This document shows, in pieces, positions 31,801 to 42,377 of a DNA stretch of 42,377 bases (the stretch's first letter is position 1; each line of letters starts with the position of its first letter). Position numbers and translations under genes: made by a program. The notes beneath the pieces are model-generated. The model ran no database searches. It was given only the letters and a program-made list of their open reading frames with translations, and was not told the origin of the DNA. This DNA is from Fragilaria crotonensis (Eukaryota; Bacillariophyta; Fragilariophyceae; Fragilariales; Fragilariaceae), in contig JAKSYS010000549.1 in NCBI GenBank assembly GCA_022925895.1, forward strand, positions 1 to 42,377. The letters are read 5' to 3'.

Positions 31801-32892
31801 TGGCGGCTTTTGAGGCTGACTGTAGGGATTAGCATGAGCTTGGGAGTGTTGCGCGTACAGCGACTGCTGCAAATGCCCAGCACTTTCTCCTCCTCCAGAC
31901 TGTGAGGTATTCGATAGATCAAAGTGATGTCCCCCATTGTTTGCCGCCATGGATTGTGAGGCATTTATTGACGTCCGAGAAGCATCATGACTCGCTTCCT
32001 GCCGAAAAACCCCGTTGTCTCGTGGAAATGGATGCAAGCCTCGATGCGATGGTTTGGGATCGGTGCTGGACTGCACGGTGGAATCCTCGTTGGACAGATC
32101 ACACAAGTCATAAAAAGCTGGTGCTGGAGGAGAAGATGGAAGCGGATAGGACGACGTGCGTCGCGACGTTTGACTTTGATCATTCCCTTTCGGTGTGGCT
32201 TTGGACGGGACAAAACTGATGTCACTGAGCTCACTATTGCGTTTATTCTGGTGGTTCCATCGTTCTGCCACCAACCTGTCAACATCCAAATCCATTAAGA
32301 GGTCATCGACATGATCATCGGGAACATTTTCCTTCCCTTTGTTTTGTTGACGCATGATTTCCAAGCACATGGTTTGTTCTTCTTTCATCGCGGCTTCTTT
32401 TCCGAAGACACGCTGTGCGCAAGCAGGCGAATTGAGTGCGTTCGGCAAGTGCTGACCAAAAACGGCATTGTGATGATTGCGGATGCGACGAGTAGGAGAG
32501 AGAAAGGGTGCAGTTGATGAGGGTGCGTCTGACGATGGATATAGTGACTTTGTCGGAGGCAAATTCAAAGTCTGGCTGTGCAGACGACCCGAGGAATGGG
32601 TGGGAGCACTACTTGTAATTGCACGCTCTATCTGAGCCAGACTCGATGACTGATAGAGGCTATTATGATCTGAGTTGGAGCTCACGAACGTGTATGTCAT
32701 TGATCGCTCCCGTCTTTCGCGCCAGGCACGTTCTGCGAAGCTCGTTCCATCTTGTTGAATGGCATACTCGAACCCTGTTGTTCTTCCACTCTTCGCGTCC
32801 ACAGTCGATTCTGCCTGATCAAGCCAATCACGGTGATGTTGTCTGTTGTTTTGAATAACGGGCATCACTGTCGCTGTCCTTTCTGTTGCCAT
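28817..32892 (-). CDS. RecQ-family DNA helicase with N-terminal GRF zinc finger
   Basis: A 3′–5′ helicase of the Sgs1/BLM type acting in recombination and replication-fork repair in the nucleus; restored length about 1,315 residues. The N-terminal 500 residues are Ser/Asn/Gln-rich. A GRF finger follows (CPTHNQPCRLL…GRQFYKC…CDFFQWAD, about 31300–31430). Helicase motifs: FGHSSFRPGQ, the Walker A GGGKS region (about 31110), VVDEAHCL (30785–30810), MALTATA and QESGRAGRDG (about 30165–30195). The RecQ zinc site (CRYCENEFLC…CKKTCDNC) and winged-helix region follow, then an HRDC-like C-terminus (SIKKIAWTVPTTNEEL). Introns: 30722–30783 (62 nt) and 29134–29201 (68 nt), both GT–AG. Two single-base losses near 31165 and 31110 break the frame around Walker A. 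Both introns fit the corrected frame, supporting consensus error. Confidence 0.9.
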
Positions 32893-33479
32893 CGTTGACG
32901 ATGATGATACATGTCGCCGTTACTACTGAATGAACATGGAAACGGCAAGTTGCAAGTTTCAGGTGAAGGTCTACGGCAGTTTAATAGTACGACACCAAGT
33001 ACAATAGTTAATTCAGTATCCTCTATACTCTATACTCACAATACAAGTGTTTTGCATAGTAGATTACCTGGTAGTACTTTGTACCAGCTAGTAGATTACC
33101 TTGTAGTACATGTTTACTAGCATTCGGCGTAGAATGTTGCAATAATTTTGGCGCGCTTGCTTCGTTTGTCTCCTTGTCCTGCCCCCCCTGCCCTTCACAG
33201 ATCACTGCATCATATTTGCGCTGATATGAGATGCATATGTATACTACGACGGTGTAATGTATGCATACGAGAAGGACATTATGTAAAGTTGTAAAGTGTA
33301 TGCTTTTTGTATTTGTATTCGGAGTTGCTGTAAACAATCTGTCGAAGTGACTGCAAGCAAGTTCCGGTGGTAGCTACTAGGGCTATGTGAGCATCTGCGA
33401 AGCTCCTACAAAGTGTTACTGACTTGGGATCTGTCTGTCATTTGGTTTGTGTGAAACTCCTGGTGTAGCTCTTGCCAAA
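32893..33479. other. Intergenic region, no gene supported
   Basis: Upstream of the RecQ start. It contains GTAC/TAGTAG-rich words like other gaps in this window (for example 33055–33115) and then passes into the CpG-poor relic. No convincing open frame. Confidence 0.5.
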
Positions 33480-34170
33480 TCAGACTTGATGATGCACTGT
33501 AGAGATAACATCAATTGTGCCAAAATTCCTCCACCTCCACCTTCTCCAAGAATCCCAGCAGCACCAGCTTGTTCCAAAGTTCCAACAGCAGCAGCTGCCA
33601 CCGCAACCAATCCTTTGTTTCAACCTTCTTCTCAATGCAAAGATCATCCTGTTGAAGTCAGTTATGCCTGTTGATTGCACCACATGATGAAGAGAAATTT
33701 ATCACAGCAATCTTTGGTTGTCGTATTGTGAACACCACTCGCTCTGGCGGTGCATTTGGTGTCTGGTCAACTTGGCTCCATCTGCATTGCTGATATGGCA
33801 TAACCAGTACAAGCAAATCTGCTGTCAATATGAAGTATCGGCACTCCCAATTCATCCACACTATTGCTCCAAGCTCTGGCTGTAGCATTCTTGGTTTTGA
33901 GAGCAAAAAAGTCTCCACGGCTTTGAAGTTCAACGCTTGTCAAGATATGTTTTGGGAACCCTTGTGTTGCCGTCTTGACAACGCCAATGAATCTCAAGCC
34001 ATTGCAAAACAGCTCATTAGCTGCTCCAACAGAAGCAAAACAAGAATCAGCACACACAAGGCAATTCAAACCAAACCAAGGTGATATTAGATTCTTTCAC
34101 CACCGCCATTGTACCACGGAACAAACTGCTGCTGTTGTCCGCAAAGTCTTCCTACTCAACCTGCTGGCAG
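33480..34170 (-). pseudogene. Relic of a piggyBac-type transposase
   Basis: Minus-strand frames, read in order, give VCADSCFASVGAANEL and GLRFIGVVKTATQGFP (about 33960–34060), a VELQSRGDFFAL block, QVDQTPNAPPERVVFTI with RQPK, then GAINRHN and a following basic stretch. These match the late DDE part of piggyBac-type (DDE_Tnp_1_7) transposases in stramenopiles, where a 'DSYFAS…GLxFIGVVKTA…FP' core is typical. At least three frame changes and in-frame stops mark it as dead. A QLKLVKG-like block near 34170–34190 may extend the relic. CpG is nearly absent (one CG in 33421–33720), as in the other relics here. Confidence 0.75.
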
Positions 34171-35157
34171 GTTTGCTCCTTTAACAAGCTTAAGTTGCAG
34201 CATGACTAGCCCACTTCTTACTCCACATGCCACATTCTGAATCACACAACAACATTCTCAGGCTTTCTATCAGCCAAGTGGCAATTCAAGGTAGTACAGT
34301 ACTAGCAACCTTGCAGCAATTCCCACCAAGCAATGGTATCACCAAGGGTGTAAATGGCCGTGATCATGGTCACGGCACGCTTCTTGTTGGCCAATGGGAC
34401 GGCCTCGACTGCAGTCACCACTCAGTTCATCATGAGCTTTGCCCCTTCGCTGCGCTCCCGTATCTTCAATGGCACTCGCTCAATTGCATTTGTGACATGC
34501 ACCACTTTTGCATGTGCCAACAATGCATCCACCATGAATCAAGGATCCTTGCAACTCATTTTCAGATCAAATGTGTGAAGAAACTGATGAAGAGGACCAA
34601 TTGCATTGTGATGGTCAAGAATTCCCGCGACTGAAAAAAAGGGACGAGGGAAAAAATCTGGCAGCAGAGGAAAAACTGAAATAACTCCGTGTCAACAACC
34701 ACTGGCCAAATGCCACTTCAAACTTCAAACCATGCACCTTTATACTGTTCTTGAGACAATGTCCAAGTTTGGAGTCTGCGGGACGTTGGGCAAAAACGGG
34801 ATGATAAACCCAAATCGGGCGGCTAGACGCTACCGTAGACACTCTGGTAGTAGTGTATCTTACTGGAGTACTGTAGCTTCCGATGGTCCTCTACATGAAC
34901 GGGTACAAGTACTGTAGTATGACATACAGCAAGGCTCGCTTGACTGTTAACGCCTATGCCGGTTAAGCCGGTTATCCTCAATTTCATTTCGATACATTGA
35001 GCATGGAGCATCCATAGACCTCAACCCTCCGCAGACATCCGTGTACCCTGTTGGATGTAACAAGACAGTCCAGCTATATGTGTACATGTAAATGCTTCTG
35101 AAGCTTGCCCGAAACCAATTTCACTACAGACTGCTTCAATATCAAAAGCCGCACAAA
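34171..35157. other. Relic and intergenic DNA, no gene supported
   Basis: The part up to about 34640 resembles the neighbouring piggyBac relic in composition and may be its 5′ half. From about 34640 to the transporter start only short frames and GTAC-type words occur (34845–34920). Confidence 0.4.
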
Positions 35158-36201
35158 ATGAGGAACCAGGATGAGACAAAAGACCCTTCAAGGGCCTTAA
35201 CGCTGATCTTGGCGTCGCTATACGTTCTATCCGGGGTGACTCAACCCCTCATCATGACATTGATCAAAGAAGCGGGCATTTCTGATCCACGAGCTCAGCT
35301 CTACATGCTCTTCTACTACCTTGGTCCTGCCAGCGTGGGTCTGTCTGTCAAAACATGGCCGTCTCCTTCCAAGATTGGAATGACGGCACTGATTGCAATG
35401 TTTGACTTGTCCGCGCAAGCCATGAACTACACCGGGAGCACACTAGCAGGTCCCACAATCTTTTCTATTATATACTCAAGTGTCACTGTATGGACTGCCA
35501 TATTTTCCTTCCTCCTCTTGCAACGACGCCTCTCCGCATTTCAGTGGTTGGGAGTGGTCGTTGTCTTTGGTGGACTTTGTATTATGGGTCTACAATCTGT
35601 ATCGCTTGGAAAAGATGTGATACACGGATCACTGCTGGTGTTTTTCGGTTCCTGCATGCATGCCTTGACCTATGTCATGAGTGAGGGCATTATGCACGAC
35701 GATCACGTCTCGATACAAGCCAATTGTGCCATCCAAGGGATTGTGTGTTGCATATCTGTCGGAGCATGGCAATTGATATACACCCGCACTCATCTGGAGG
35801 AGGTGTTGTTGGATCCCCTCCGAGACGCGGGAACGTCCTGGATGCATGCCCTACTTCTGCTTTTAAGTTTCGGACTATCCAATTTTGTGCATTCGCTTTC
35901 ATTCTTCTTTACACTCCGTCACTTTCCCGGTGGCTCCACGTCGGCGGGTGTTATGAAGGGATTGCAAGCCGTTCTTGTGTTTGTCGTTACGTCTGTGGTG
36001 TACTGTGGGAGACTCGGAGGACCAGAAATGTGCTTTTCTTCGTTGAAACTCGCATCGCTCCTCACTGTGGTGTCTGGTGTGGCTGTTTTTGGTCATGCGA
36101 CAGAACAGGCGCGATGCATAAGTGAGGAAGGATACGAAACAATTGTACAACACGAAGAAGGAGAACGGCAACAGCGTTCGTTATTGGATTCATCGTGCTA
36201 G
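35158..36201 (+). CDS. EamA/DMT-superfamily membrane transporter
   Basis: About 347 residues from ATG 35158. An in-frame ATG at 35092 would add 22 residues without membrane character, so I prefer the internal one. The protein has about ten hydrophobic segments in two halves, as in drug/metabolite transporters. The first half contains YLGPASVGL, AMNYTGSTLAGPTIFSIIYS and the following WTAIFSFLLLQRRLSAFQWLG with VVVVFGGL. This pattern is typical of EamA repeats and of SLC35F-like nucleotide-sugar-type carriers. The C-terminal tail is short, hydrophilic and cytosolic-looking. Substrate cannot be told from sequence. The frame is intact and intronless. No presequence is evident. Confidence 0.85.
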   Translation: MRNQDETKDPSRALTLILASLYVLSGVTQPLIMTLIKEAGISDPRAQLYMLFYYLGPASVGLSVKTWPSPSKIGMTALIAMFDLSAQAMNYTGSTLAGPTIFSIIYSSVTVWTAIFSFLLLQRRLSAFQWLGVVVVFGGLCIMGLQSVSLGKDVIHGSLLVFFGSCMHALTYVMSEGIMHDDHVSIQANCAIQGIVCCISVGAWQLIYTRTHLEEVLLDPLRDAGTSWMHALLLLLSFGLSNFVHSLSFFFTLRHFPGGSTSAGVMKGLQAVLVFVVTSVVYCGRLGGPEMCFSSLKLASLLTVVSGVAVFGHATEQARCISEEGYETIVQHEEGERQQRSLLDSSC

Positions 36202-37081
36202 TACTAGTCGGCAGCGGCCGCAGCCAAGCAAGTGTGCGCAGGTTGGAGTGGACAAAGCTCCGTTGTCCTGAGAGCGGAGAAACCGCACACCTCAAGGATT
36301 GCCACCTCCCGAGAGTGCCATGTAGAGCTGCGTTTTCTTGGCTTAAGTCTTGTTTTTCATCGTGGTAGGAGTATTTGCTAGTCTTCCAAGATTCCGAGAA
36401 CATTGTGCCCTATTGCATCAGTTAAGGTTCAAGGAGTGGAGTACGCTACCAGCATTGTGCTGCGGGTGGACTTGGTTGCTGTACTACAGATAGTAAAGTG
36501 CACTACTAGGAAGGGGCTCGCAGACTGATCTTCTATTAGTTCCAACCAGTCGAAACGGAGATCGCGCATAATACGCTTAGTAAGTGTGCGTAAAGTCTCC
36601 GGAAACGTAAACTACGGGAGTATATAAGGGCGCCTTTTCATGAGGCATTTGTCGGTATTGCCTTGATGAAGCCTTAGCAAAGAATTGACCGGTTGTACCA
36701 AGACCCCAATTTTTGGGTTTATCTTCATCTAACCAGGACTGTACCCCAATCTGCCTCTGTTGATGAGAGCAACAAATGCTATTGTTGAGAGTGGCAGGTG
36801 TACTCTGAGTACTTAGGGTTGTTGTTTGTTGTTTGACCCGAAGGTGTAGCCGCTTGTTTTGAACTGGAATAGTAAAAGTGAGTACTGTAATGGAACTTGA
36901 GTATTCTACTGTCGTTCGGGTACAAGTAGCCAGTAGAGCCATTGAAAACCAAATTTGACGGTGGGGTGTGGAATCCTGCAGAACGTCAGTATAACAGTAA
37001 AGTCTAGGCCGGTACAGTACCACGAATCAAGGAAAAAGCCTCGTCAAATTATTTGTGATCCCTTGACAACACCTCTTCACC
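36202..37081. other. Intergenic region, no gene supported
   Basis: A NotI-like GCGGCCGC word occurs just after the transporter stop, followed by short unconvincing frames. Nothing else supported. Confidence 0.45.
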
Positions 37082-37967
37082 ATGGTATGGCCCCTCTACG
37101 TCGCCTCGGCTTTGACGCTGCTCACACAAGTCCTTCCCTCAAAGAAAGCTAACGAAGCTGCGATGGTTCCTTCATCGTCTGTGTCATCTGCACGTACTTT
37201 GTTTTATACTGGGATTCGTAAGTTTTGAAAGAAACAACTTGTTGATGGATGCATTTTAGTAGTCGTTGACAGGACTACCGGGATTCCCCAATAATCCAGT
37301 ATTGACCTCTACTATCGACATCATTCTTACTTATCCATGTTTTTTCCCAAATGAAGTGACTGGAATGAGCCTCGGATACCTCCTAACAGCCGAGTTCCAA
37401 AGGCGCCGAATCTGGGAATATTGGCGACTGAAATGGCACAAACGCAACGCTCATGATGATAGCAATGCTGATAATTCCAAATCAATCACTGAACAAAATT
37501 TCGACGGCATTACCATCCAGCCTCTCGTATCGCCACGCTCTCACAGGACAAGTCAATTCCATGTCGACATGCTGACGATACCTCCCAAACGACGACTGAA
37601 GGGGCGTTCTCAAGGGGTGGAATGGTACCACGTAGTTCGGGGGAACATTGTGGTACAGCTAGATGACAAAGAGCTTGACGACAACGGCGACCGACGTGTC
37701 ATTATTGTGATCGATCCGTTTGTGGAACGCACAATTTACAATCCATCCTCCACCGTTTCGGCTGTTGTCTATCGTGCCGCAGATGGAGTAACTAAGGACG
37801 TCAGTGTGGACTCAGAACCGACAACAAATAGTAGGTATAAAGCAGTTGCTGCAATGATGAAGGGCATGTCCGTCAAAGGTGCTACAACTTTCGACTATGT
37901 GTCGTCAATAATTCCCTTTACCAAGAGAAAGAAGGACGAAGGAACACCAGACTCCCTCCTCGTTTGA
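37082..37967 (+). CDS. Unidentified protein with a cupin-like stretch, probably two exons
   Basis: The main exon is open from 37263 to 37967 (about 233 residues). It has hydrophobic DIILTYPCFFPNEVTG, a basic FQRRRIWEYWRLKWHKR segment and a beta-rich block GVEWYHVVRGNIVVQLDDKE…VIIVIDPFVERTIYNP…AVVYRA, which reads like a cupin barrel half. The family is not certain. Upstream, ATG 37082 in a good context (CACCATGG) opens a hydrophobic 45-codon exon (MVWPLYVASALTLLTQVLP) ending at a GTAAGT donor (37218), with acceptors at 37259 or 37262. The join is off by one frame, so either the splice sites or one base of the first exon are wrong. The main exon is firm; the first exon is tentative. Confidence 0.6.
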
Positions 37968-38209
37968 ATTCCTGTCCCCTCTTGTCTGTGGTGTAATCCA
38001 GTCACTCCTTCTGTATTGTTTTGCTTGCAGCAAAAGTTCATGCATGGTTATTTACTTCGCCAGAAAACATAACTTTAAAAAATCGGTCTAATTAATCCTC
38101 GAACGATCCTTAACCGGTTGTGATTGCCCAACATTTTCCATTCACAAATACTCCATATCGGACGACACTCCCAGCCCCGACGAGATCCGCTGACACAAAA
38201 ACAACGAGC

Positions 38210-41200
38210 CTACCGCCCAAATTTATTCACCACGTCTTCTGCCAGCCGAATGTCTGCTTGAACTTTTTTCCGTCGATAAAATTGGCAAGCACATCCATCT
38301 CCTGTGCACATGATATCCGAATGGACGGTGCCATGGATGCGTTGGGCTGCTGCCCAGAGGGATGCAAACCGCATTTCCGCTTCGCGCAAAACTTGGAGTT
38401 TTTCAATGTAAATTTCAGACTCGAGGGGAGAACAGTGGGCACAGAGATATCCCTGCTGTTTGGGATCAATGGCCACCTTGCAACCCAAACATGTTGCCTT
38501 TTTGACAGCAAACATGGTAAGACTGCCCTTGCGGGCGGTCGGGGTGGGTATAAAGATTTTTCGGGTGTGGTCACCCTGCAGCAGGGACTTTTCGACATTG
38601 TCAATTATCGGTTCAAAGATTCGAGTAAGTGGTTTGGACAATTGATTCGTCAAATACCATTTGCAATCAATGGGCAGGTTGTTTTCCAAAACATAAATTG
38701 GATCTTCCGCCTTCTCAAAATTGGCTGCTCCTTTCGCACCTGTAATAATCACGTAGGGAACGCGATCTCCCATTTGCGGTGCCGATCCTGGATCACGTTT
38801 CTTCATGCGAGCGGCAAGTTCCACATGGGCCTGTTTCGTCTTGTAATCGTCCTTCTTGCCACCTAATCCCAGTGCGTACTCCGCTCCCTTGTTGAGAGAC
38901 TTGGTTATGACCAAACGAGAAATATCCATTTTGTTTTGAAGCAAATCGGCAATCTGCGATTTGACGTAGCTGATGGCACCGGGCACGTCATTCCCAATAA
39001 TTATTTTATCCAACGAGGTTTGAATCACCTCTCGGACCAAGGCGCAATTGTCGCGACGCACCGTCTCCAAACCCTTTGTGTCCATCTTGTCGTACTTGTC
39101 TGGCTGGGTCCACATGAGACCCGCGTATCGTTTCTTGTTCATCAAAAGATAGGGAAAGTATACCTTTTCGAATTCCAAATCAATGGGCTTGGGGAAAATC
39201 TTTGTACACTCTTCAGCTGCCTTCAATGCCAGAGGAAACGTATCCTTCACATTGTCAGGCCCAAATTTGATCATCACCGAATCCGTGTCACCGTATACAA
39301 CTTGCGCATTGTGTTCATACCCATTGGCAATCGTAAACTGCGTTTCAACAAAATCCTTGGTCTTCTCCAACAGCTGCCTTCCGTACGACGTGACGGAAGC
39401 GGCAATGGGAACGCAGGGCAACTGCCCAACGGTGGCTCCGGTGAAGCCGTAGACAGAGTTGGCCGACACTTTGAGGGCCAATTGGCGACCATTTTGGACG
39501 GCGCGTTCAAAGTCGGTGGTTGCGCTCTTCATGTCCTTCTTTGCGCGCTTGCGGGCGGCCAAGAGTTCTTCTAGAATGGTGGGGAGAATTCCCTTCTTAA
39601 CGGAGGAATGGACAAAGGCGTTGCCATTTTCTGATTTTTTGTAGAGCTTGGGATCAATGTGGGGAACGTCGGCCGGGTTGATCAAGGTTGAGTAGCATAG
39701 GTTGTATGCCTGCATAATCGATGGGTACAGTGAGGCAAAATCCAATGTTGCAATCGGAACTTCATAGTAGGCCTTGATGGGGTCCAATACCGTAGCTCCC
39801 TCGTATCCCTGATCAGCGCCTGCGTTTCCGCTCTTTTGCAGTGTCGGCACCAGCATCTTTTCGTCTCTGCATTTGCGCAAAATCATACTAAACACTTTGA
39901 TTTGTTGTCCTCGAGCAATCAAAAAGGACACTGGGACGCCCGTCACACGCGCCATTTCAACGTAGTTGACCAGAACACACAATTTGTCCATCAATCGCAA
40001 TGGCAAGAGTGCATCCTTCAAGCAGTATACAGCCAATCGATGCCGATCTTCATCACTCCCGTTCTGCAAATCGGAGATGATGGAATGATGCACATCTTCC
40101 TTTTGCTGTCCACCCAGAAATTCAGCACACACGCTGTTGAGAGTATAGGAACTGAGTTTGTGATTCCGTTGCATGTATGGAAGCATATCAAAGACGACCC
40201 GACCGTCAATGGTCGTTTCGACGTTGGCGCGGCGTCCAAATGCTGCGGATTGGAACATGGTTTCTCGCATCTTGGCAAGTCCATTGCGGATGCGACCCCA
40301 TTGACAAAATCCTTTCATTGACTTGCTGTTGTTACTGCCGTGTCTTGCCTTTTTACTGAGTGTTTCGGCGCGATCGAGCAAGTATGGGATATCGAAATTT
40401 TGGACGTTGTAGCCAGTAAGGATATCCGGATCGGCGAGTTCCAAAAAGGCCCGCCATTTCATGAGCATGTCTTCTTCCGTGTCGGAAGTGATGACTTGGG
40501 ATCCCACGATGGGCAAGCATCCCTTCAAGGTAAAGACATTTTGCAACACAAGGGGGTTTCCGTATTCGGTAAGGGCGTTGGCAATCTGAATGACTGGATC
40601 ATGTTCGGCTTCTGGAAAATAACCCTTGCGGCCTTGGCATTCAATATCAAAACTGAGAATACGAAGTGGAGCAATCTTGTTCCACTCTCCTTCAGATTTG
40701 TGGGCCACAACGTCATTGTAGGTGACATCCACTTCGAGCTGCATGATAAGGAAATGTTGTTAGTATATACGTATTGCATGCAAACGAGAAAATGGCTCCG
40801 AGAAGTCCATTCGAGCAGACTCACTTGACAATGCGTCTGGCCGGCACCCTGCCTAATGACATAGGTCTTCTTTGGCAATGTGAGCCATCCAGCTCCCGAT
40901 ATATCTCGATCAATCGAATCTCAATACAAATGGGACATTGCATTCAAAGGCTGCCAATGACGTTTCTGACGAGTGTCCCGGCCATACAATGCCCTGTTCG
41001 AGGACTCGCTTCAACGTGGGCACAAGGGTGGGCATGGCGACATGAATTTTGATAAAACGGTCGTGTTTTGAATTGTATCCCAAGAGGGACGTGCAATCGG
41101 CGACAGGCGTGACGCTAAGGACAAGTTCGAGAGGATGATCCCCGCTTGTTCCACCTCCCCCAACTGAACCACGCGAGGAGGCTTGGAGTAGCTTTGCATT

Positions 41201-41748
41201 GAGGAGGGAGCGGAATCGTGCTAGAGTAGAGGCCGAGGTATCGCATCCGGCGGGAATGGCAAAGTATCCGTAGGGCGTAAAACCATGAAGGAATGCCGCA
41301 ACGGAATTTCCTTGCATTGTGACGCCGTAGACTCTGAGTATGGGAACTTGCGGAGATGTTGTGGCGCCGACGACGTGGGAGGCAGAAGCATTCGGATTTT
41401 GGGTAAGCGGTTTTCCGCCAATGACGTCCATGTCGAGCCATTGGAAACTAAGATCTTGCTCGTTGGAAGTAATCGCGACGGGAGGACGACTCCACTTGGA
41501 AGTAACTGGATCTGGTAGGCGGGGTTTGTCGATATCGTGCTCTTCCTCTTGACTAGTGTGAAGCATTAACAAGTCGTCCAAGTCGTCGCCTTCATCCATT
41601 TCAATCATATCATGTTCAAATTCTGGTTCGTGATCCAGATCGCGATCCCGTTCGTCAATGGCATTGCCACCCCTCCACGAAGGCGTTTAGGCCAATGAAG
41701 TACATCATGGTCAGTGGCGGGAGACGTTGAGCGCTTCAGTGTCGACAT
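38210..41748 (-). CDS. POLD1: DNA polymerase delta catalytic subunit
   Basis: Family B replicative polymerase, about 1,150 residues when two frame breaks are bridged. The start ATG 41748 (MSTLKRSTSPATD) precedes an acidic linker. Exonuclease motifs: ILSFDIEC, NVQNFDIPYLLDRA, YCLKDALLPLRL. Polymerase motifs: DFASLYPSIMQAYN, KVSANSVYGFTGA, VVYGDTDSVM. The C-terminal CysA zinc site is complete (CLGC…CAHC). CysB retains only its last two cysteines (CTGDGC). One GT–AG intron (40739–40824, 86 nt) lies between HCQ and LEVDVTYNDV. Frame breaks sit near 41690 (one base missing) and 40915 (two missing), both in otherwise conserved contexts. As the gene is essential, consensus error is the likely cause. 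It converges with the gene ending at 37967. Confidence 0.95.
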
Positions 41749-42377
41749 GAAATCTGGTTTGGCGGACGGCGGTATCTGGCACAGAGCACTTTACTCTCTC
41801 CTAAGTACTATTGATGCAATCTATGATCTGCGCATGCATCCGTGGAGGCAATTTGGCAATACACCTTGCTGTGATTGGTGGACGTATTTGGCGCGCGATG
41901 CCTTTCTCTGATAGTGCGAGGTGCAAGAGAGATTCGAGCTGTGTTGGTGTGACACTTGCGAGTTGCGAGGTTGGACGCAAATGGCGCGCTCCATTTTCTC
42001 AGACAGTCGCAGCTCGCAGCTGAGAACATAGCAAACAATACGCACGTCGTACAATTCACAGAACACCGTGGTACCATTGTACCCGGTACCCGGACCCGGA
42101 CTTCAGTCTACTGTAGTATAGTATGCATACTTTATCTGGTGACACTACAGACTACCAGTACTGCAATGGGACCGCGCTACGGAAATACCGGGCTGTAGGA
42201 CAGACGGGATGTCTGTGACATCCACCTGTGACTGCCGACTTTTTTGAATTCAACCATGAAACTGCATCCTACTCTCCAATTGTACGAGTGCCACGGGAAA
42301 CGATTTTGAATTCGACCACCCGTACCGACGGAGTATGGTGTCATAAATTCATATAACTTCAACAATGAATATAATGA
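41749..42377. other. Upstream region of POLD1, no gene supported
   Basis: No open frame with recognisable content. Contains the intergenic GTAC/CCGGGTACC-type words (42060–42130) seen elsewhere in the window. Confidence 0.5.

Noticed and set aside
38120-38866. 248-codon open frame antisense to POLD1
   Set aside because: It is the mirror of a strongly conserved polymerase region; no motif and no start context of its own.
1-42377. CRISPR array, rRNA genes, telomere or bacterial-type operon
   Set aside because: No regularly spaced identical repeats with unique spacers, no rRNA core sequence, no telomeric arrays; gene style is eukaryotic throughout.

Overview
The window looks like nuclear DNA of a diatom, probably pennate (species not determinable). 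The evidence is short GT–AG introns, nuclear genes with plastid presequences (signal peptide followed by an ASAF-like Phe motif), a CoDi-like Copia retrotransposon, and transposases of eukaryotic type. There are no bacterial-style operons.

Layout. Bases 1–4.86 kb are a CpG-poor graveyard of decayed mobile DNA, including an eroded relic of an oxygenase gene whose full-length version lies at 18.6–21.1 kb. A tRNA-Arg(TCG) (4864–4935, −) precedes a plastid-type uroporphyrinogen decarboxylase (5154–6523, +) and an armadillo-repeat protein (7854–8935, −). About 3 kb without a convincing gene follows. A Copia LTR retrotransposon occupies 12006–28156 (−), with near-identical 471/473-bp LTRs and a CACACT target duplication. 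Inside its integrase sits a 10,037-bp DNA transposon (15128–25164) with imperfect 24-bp inverted repeats and a CC target duplication. To the right are a small plastid-targeted protein (28268–28603, +), a RecQ helicase with an N-terminal GRF zinc finger (28817–32892, −), a piggyBac-type relic (about 33.5–34.2 kb, −), an EamA/DMT transporter (35158–36201, +), an unidentified protein with a cupin-like stretch (37266–37967, +) and the DNA polymerase delta catalytic subunit (38210–41748, −).

The most interesting object is the nested DNA transposon. It encodes a Plavaka/CMC-type transposase (21131–24571, −), convergent by 27 bp with an oxygenase-like protein (18634–21103, +) carrying an HxD…H iron-binding signature reminiscent of TET/JBP-type dioxygenases. 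It also encodes an acidic protein of unknown function (15506–17282, −). Removing the transposon plus one 2-bp target duplication exactly restores the Copia reading frame and the canonical D-35-E spacing of its integrase, so order and boundaries are well fixed: Copia inserted first, then the DNA transposon.

Caution for readers: many conserved genes here (POLD1, RecQ, UROD, ARM protein, transposase) show one- or two-base frame breaks, nearly all explicable as missing bases. Because an essential polymerase is affected, I read most of them as consensus errors in a draft assembly rather than real pseudogenes.
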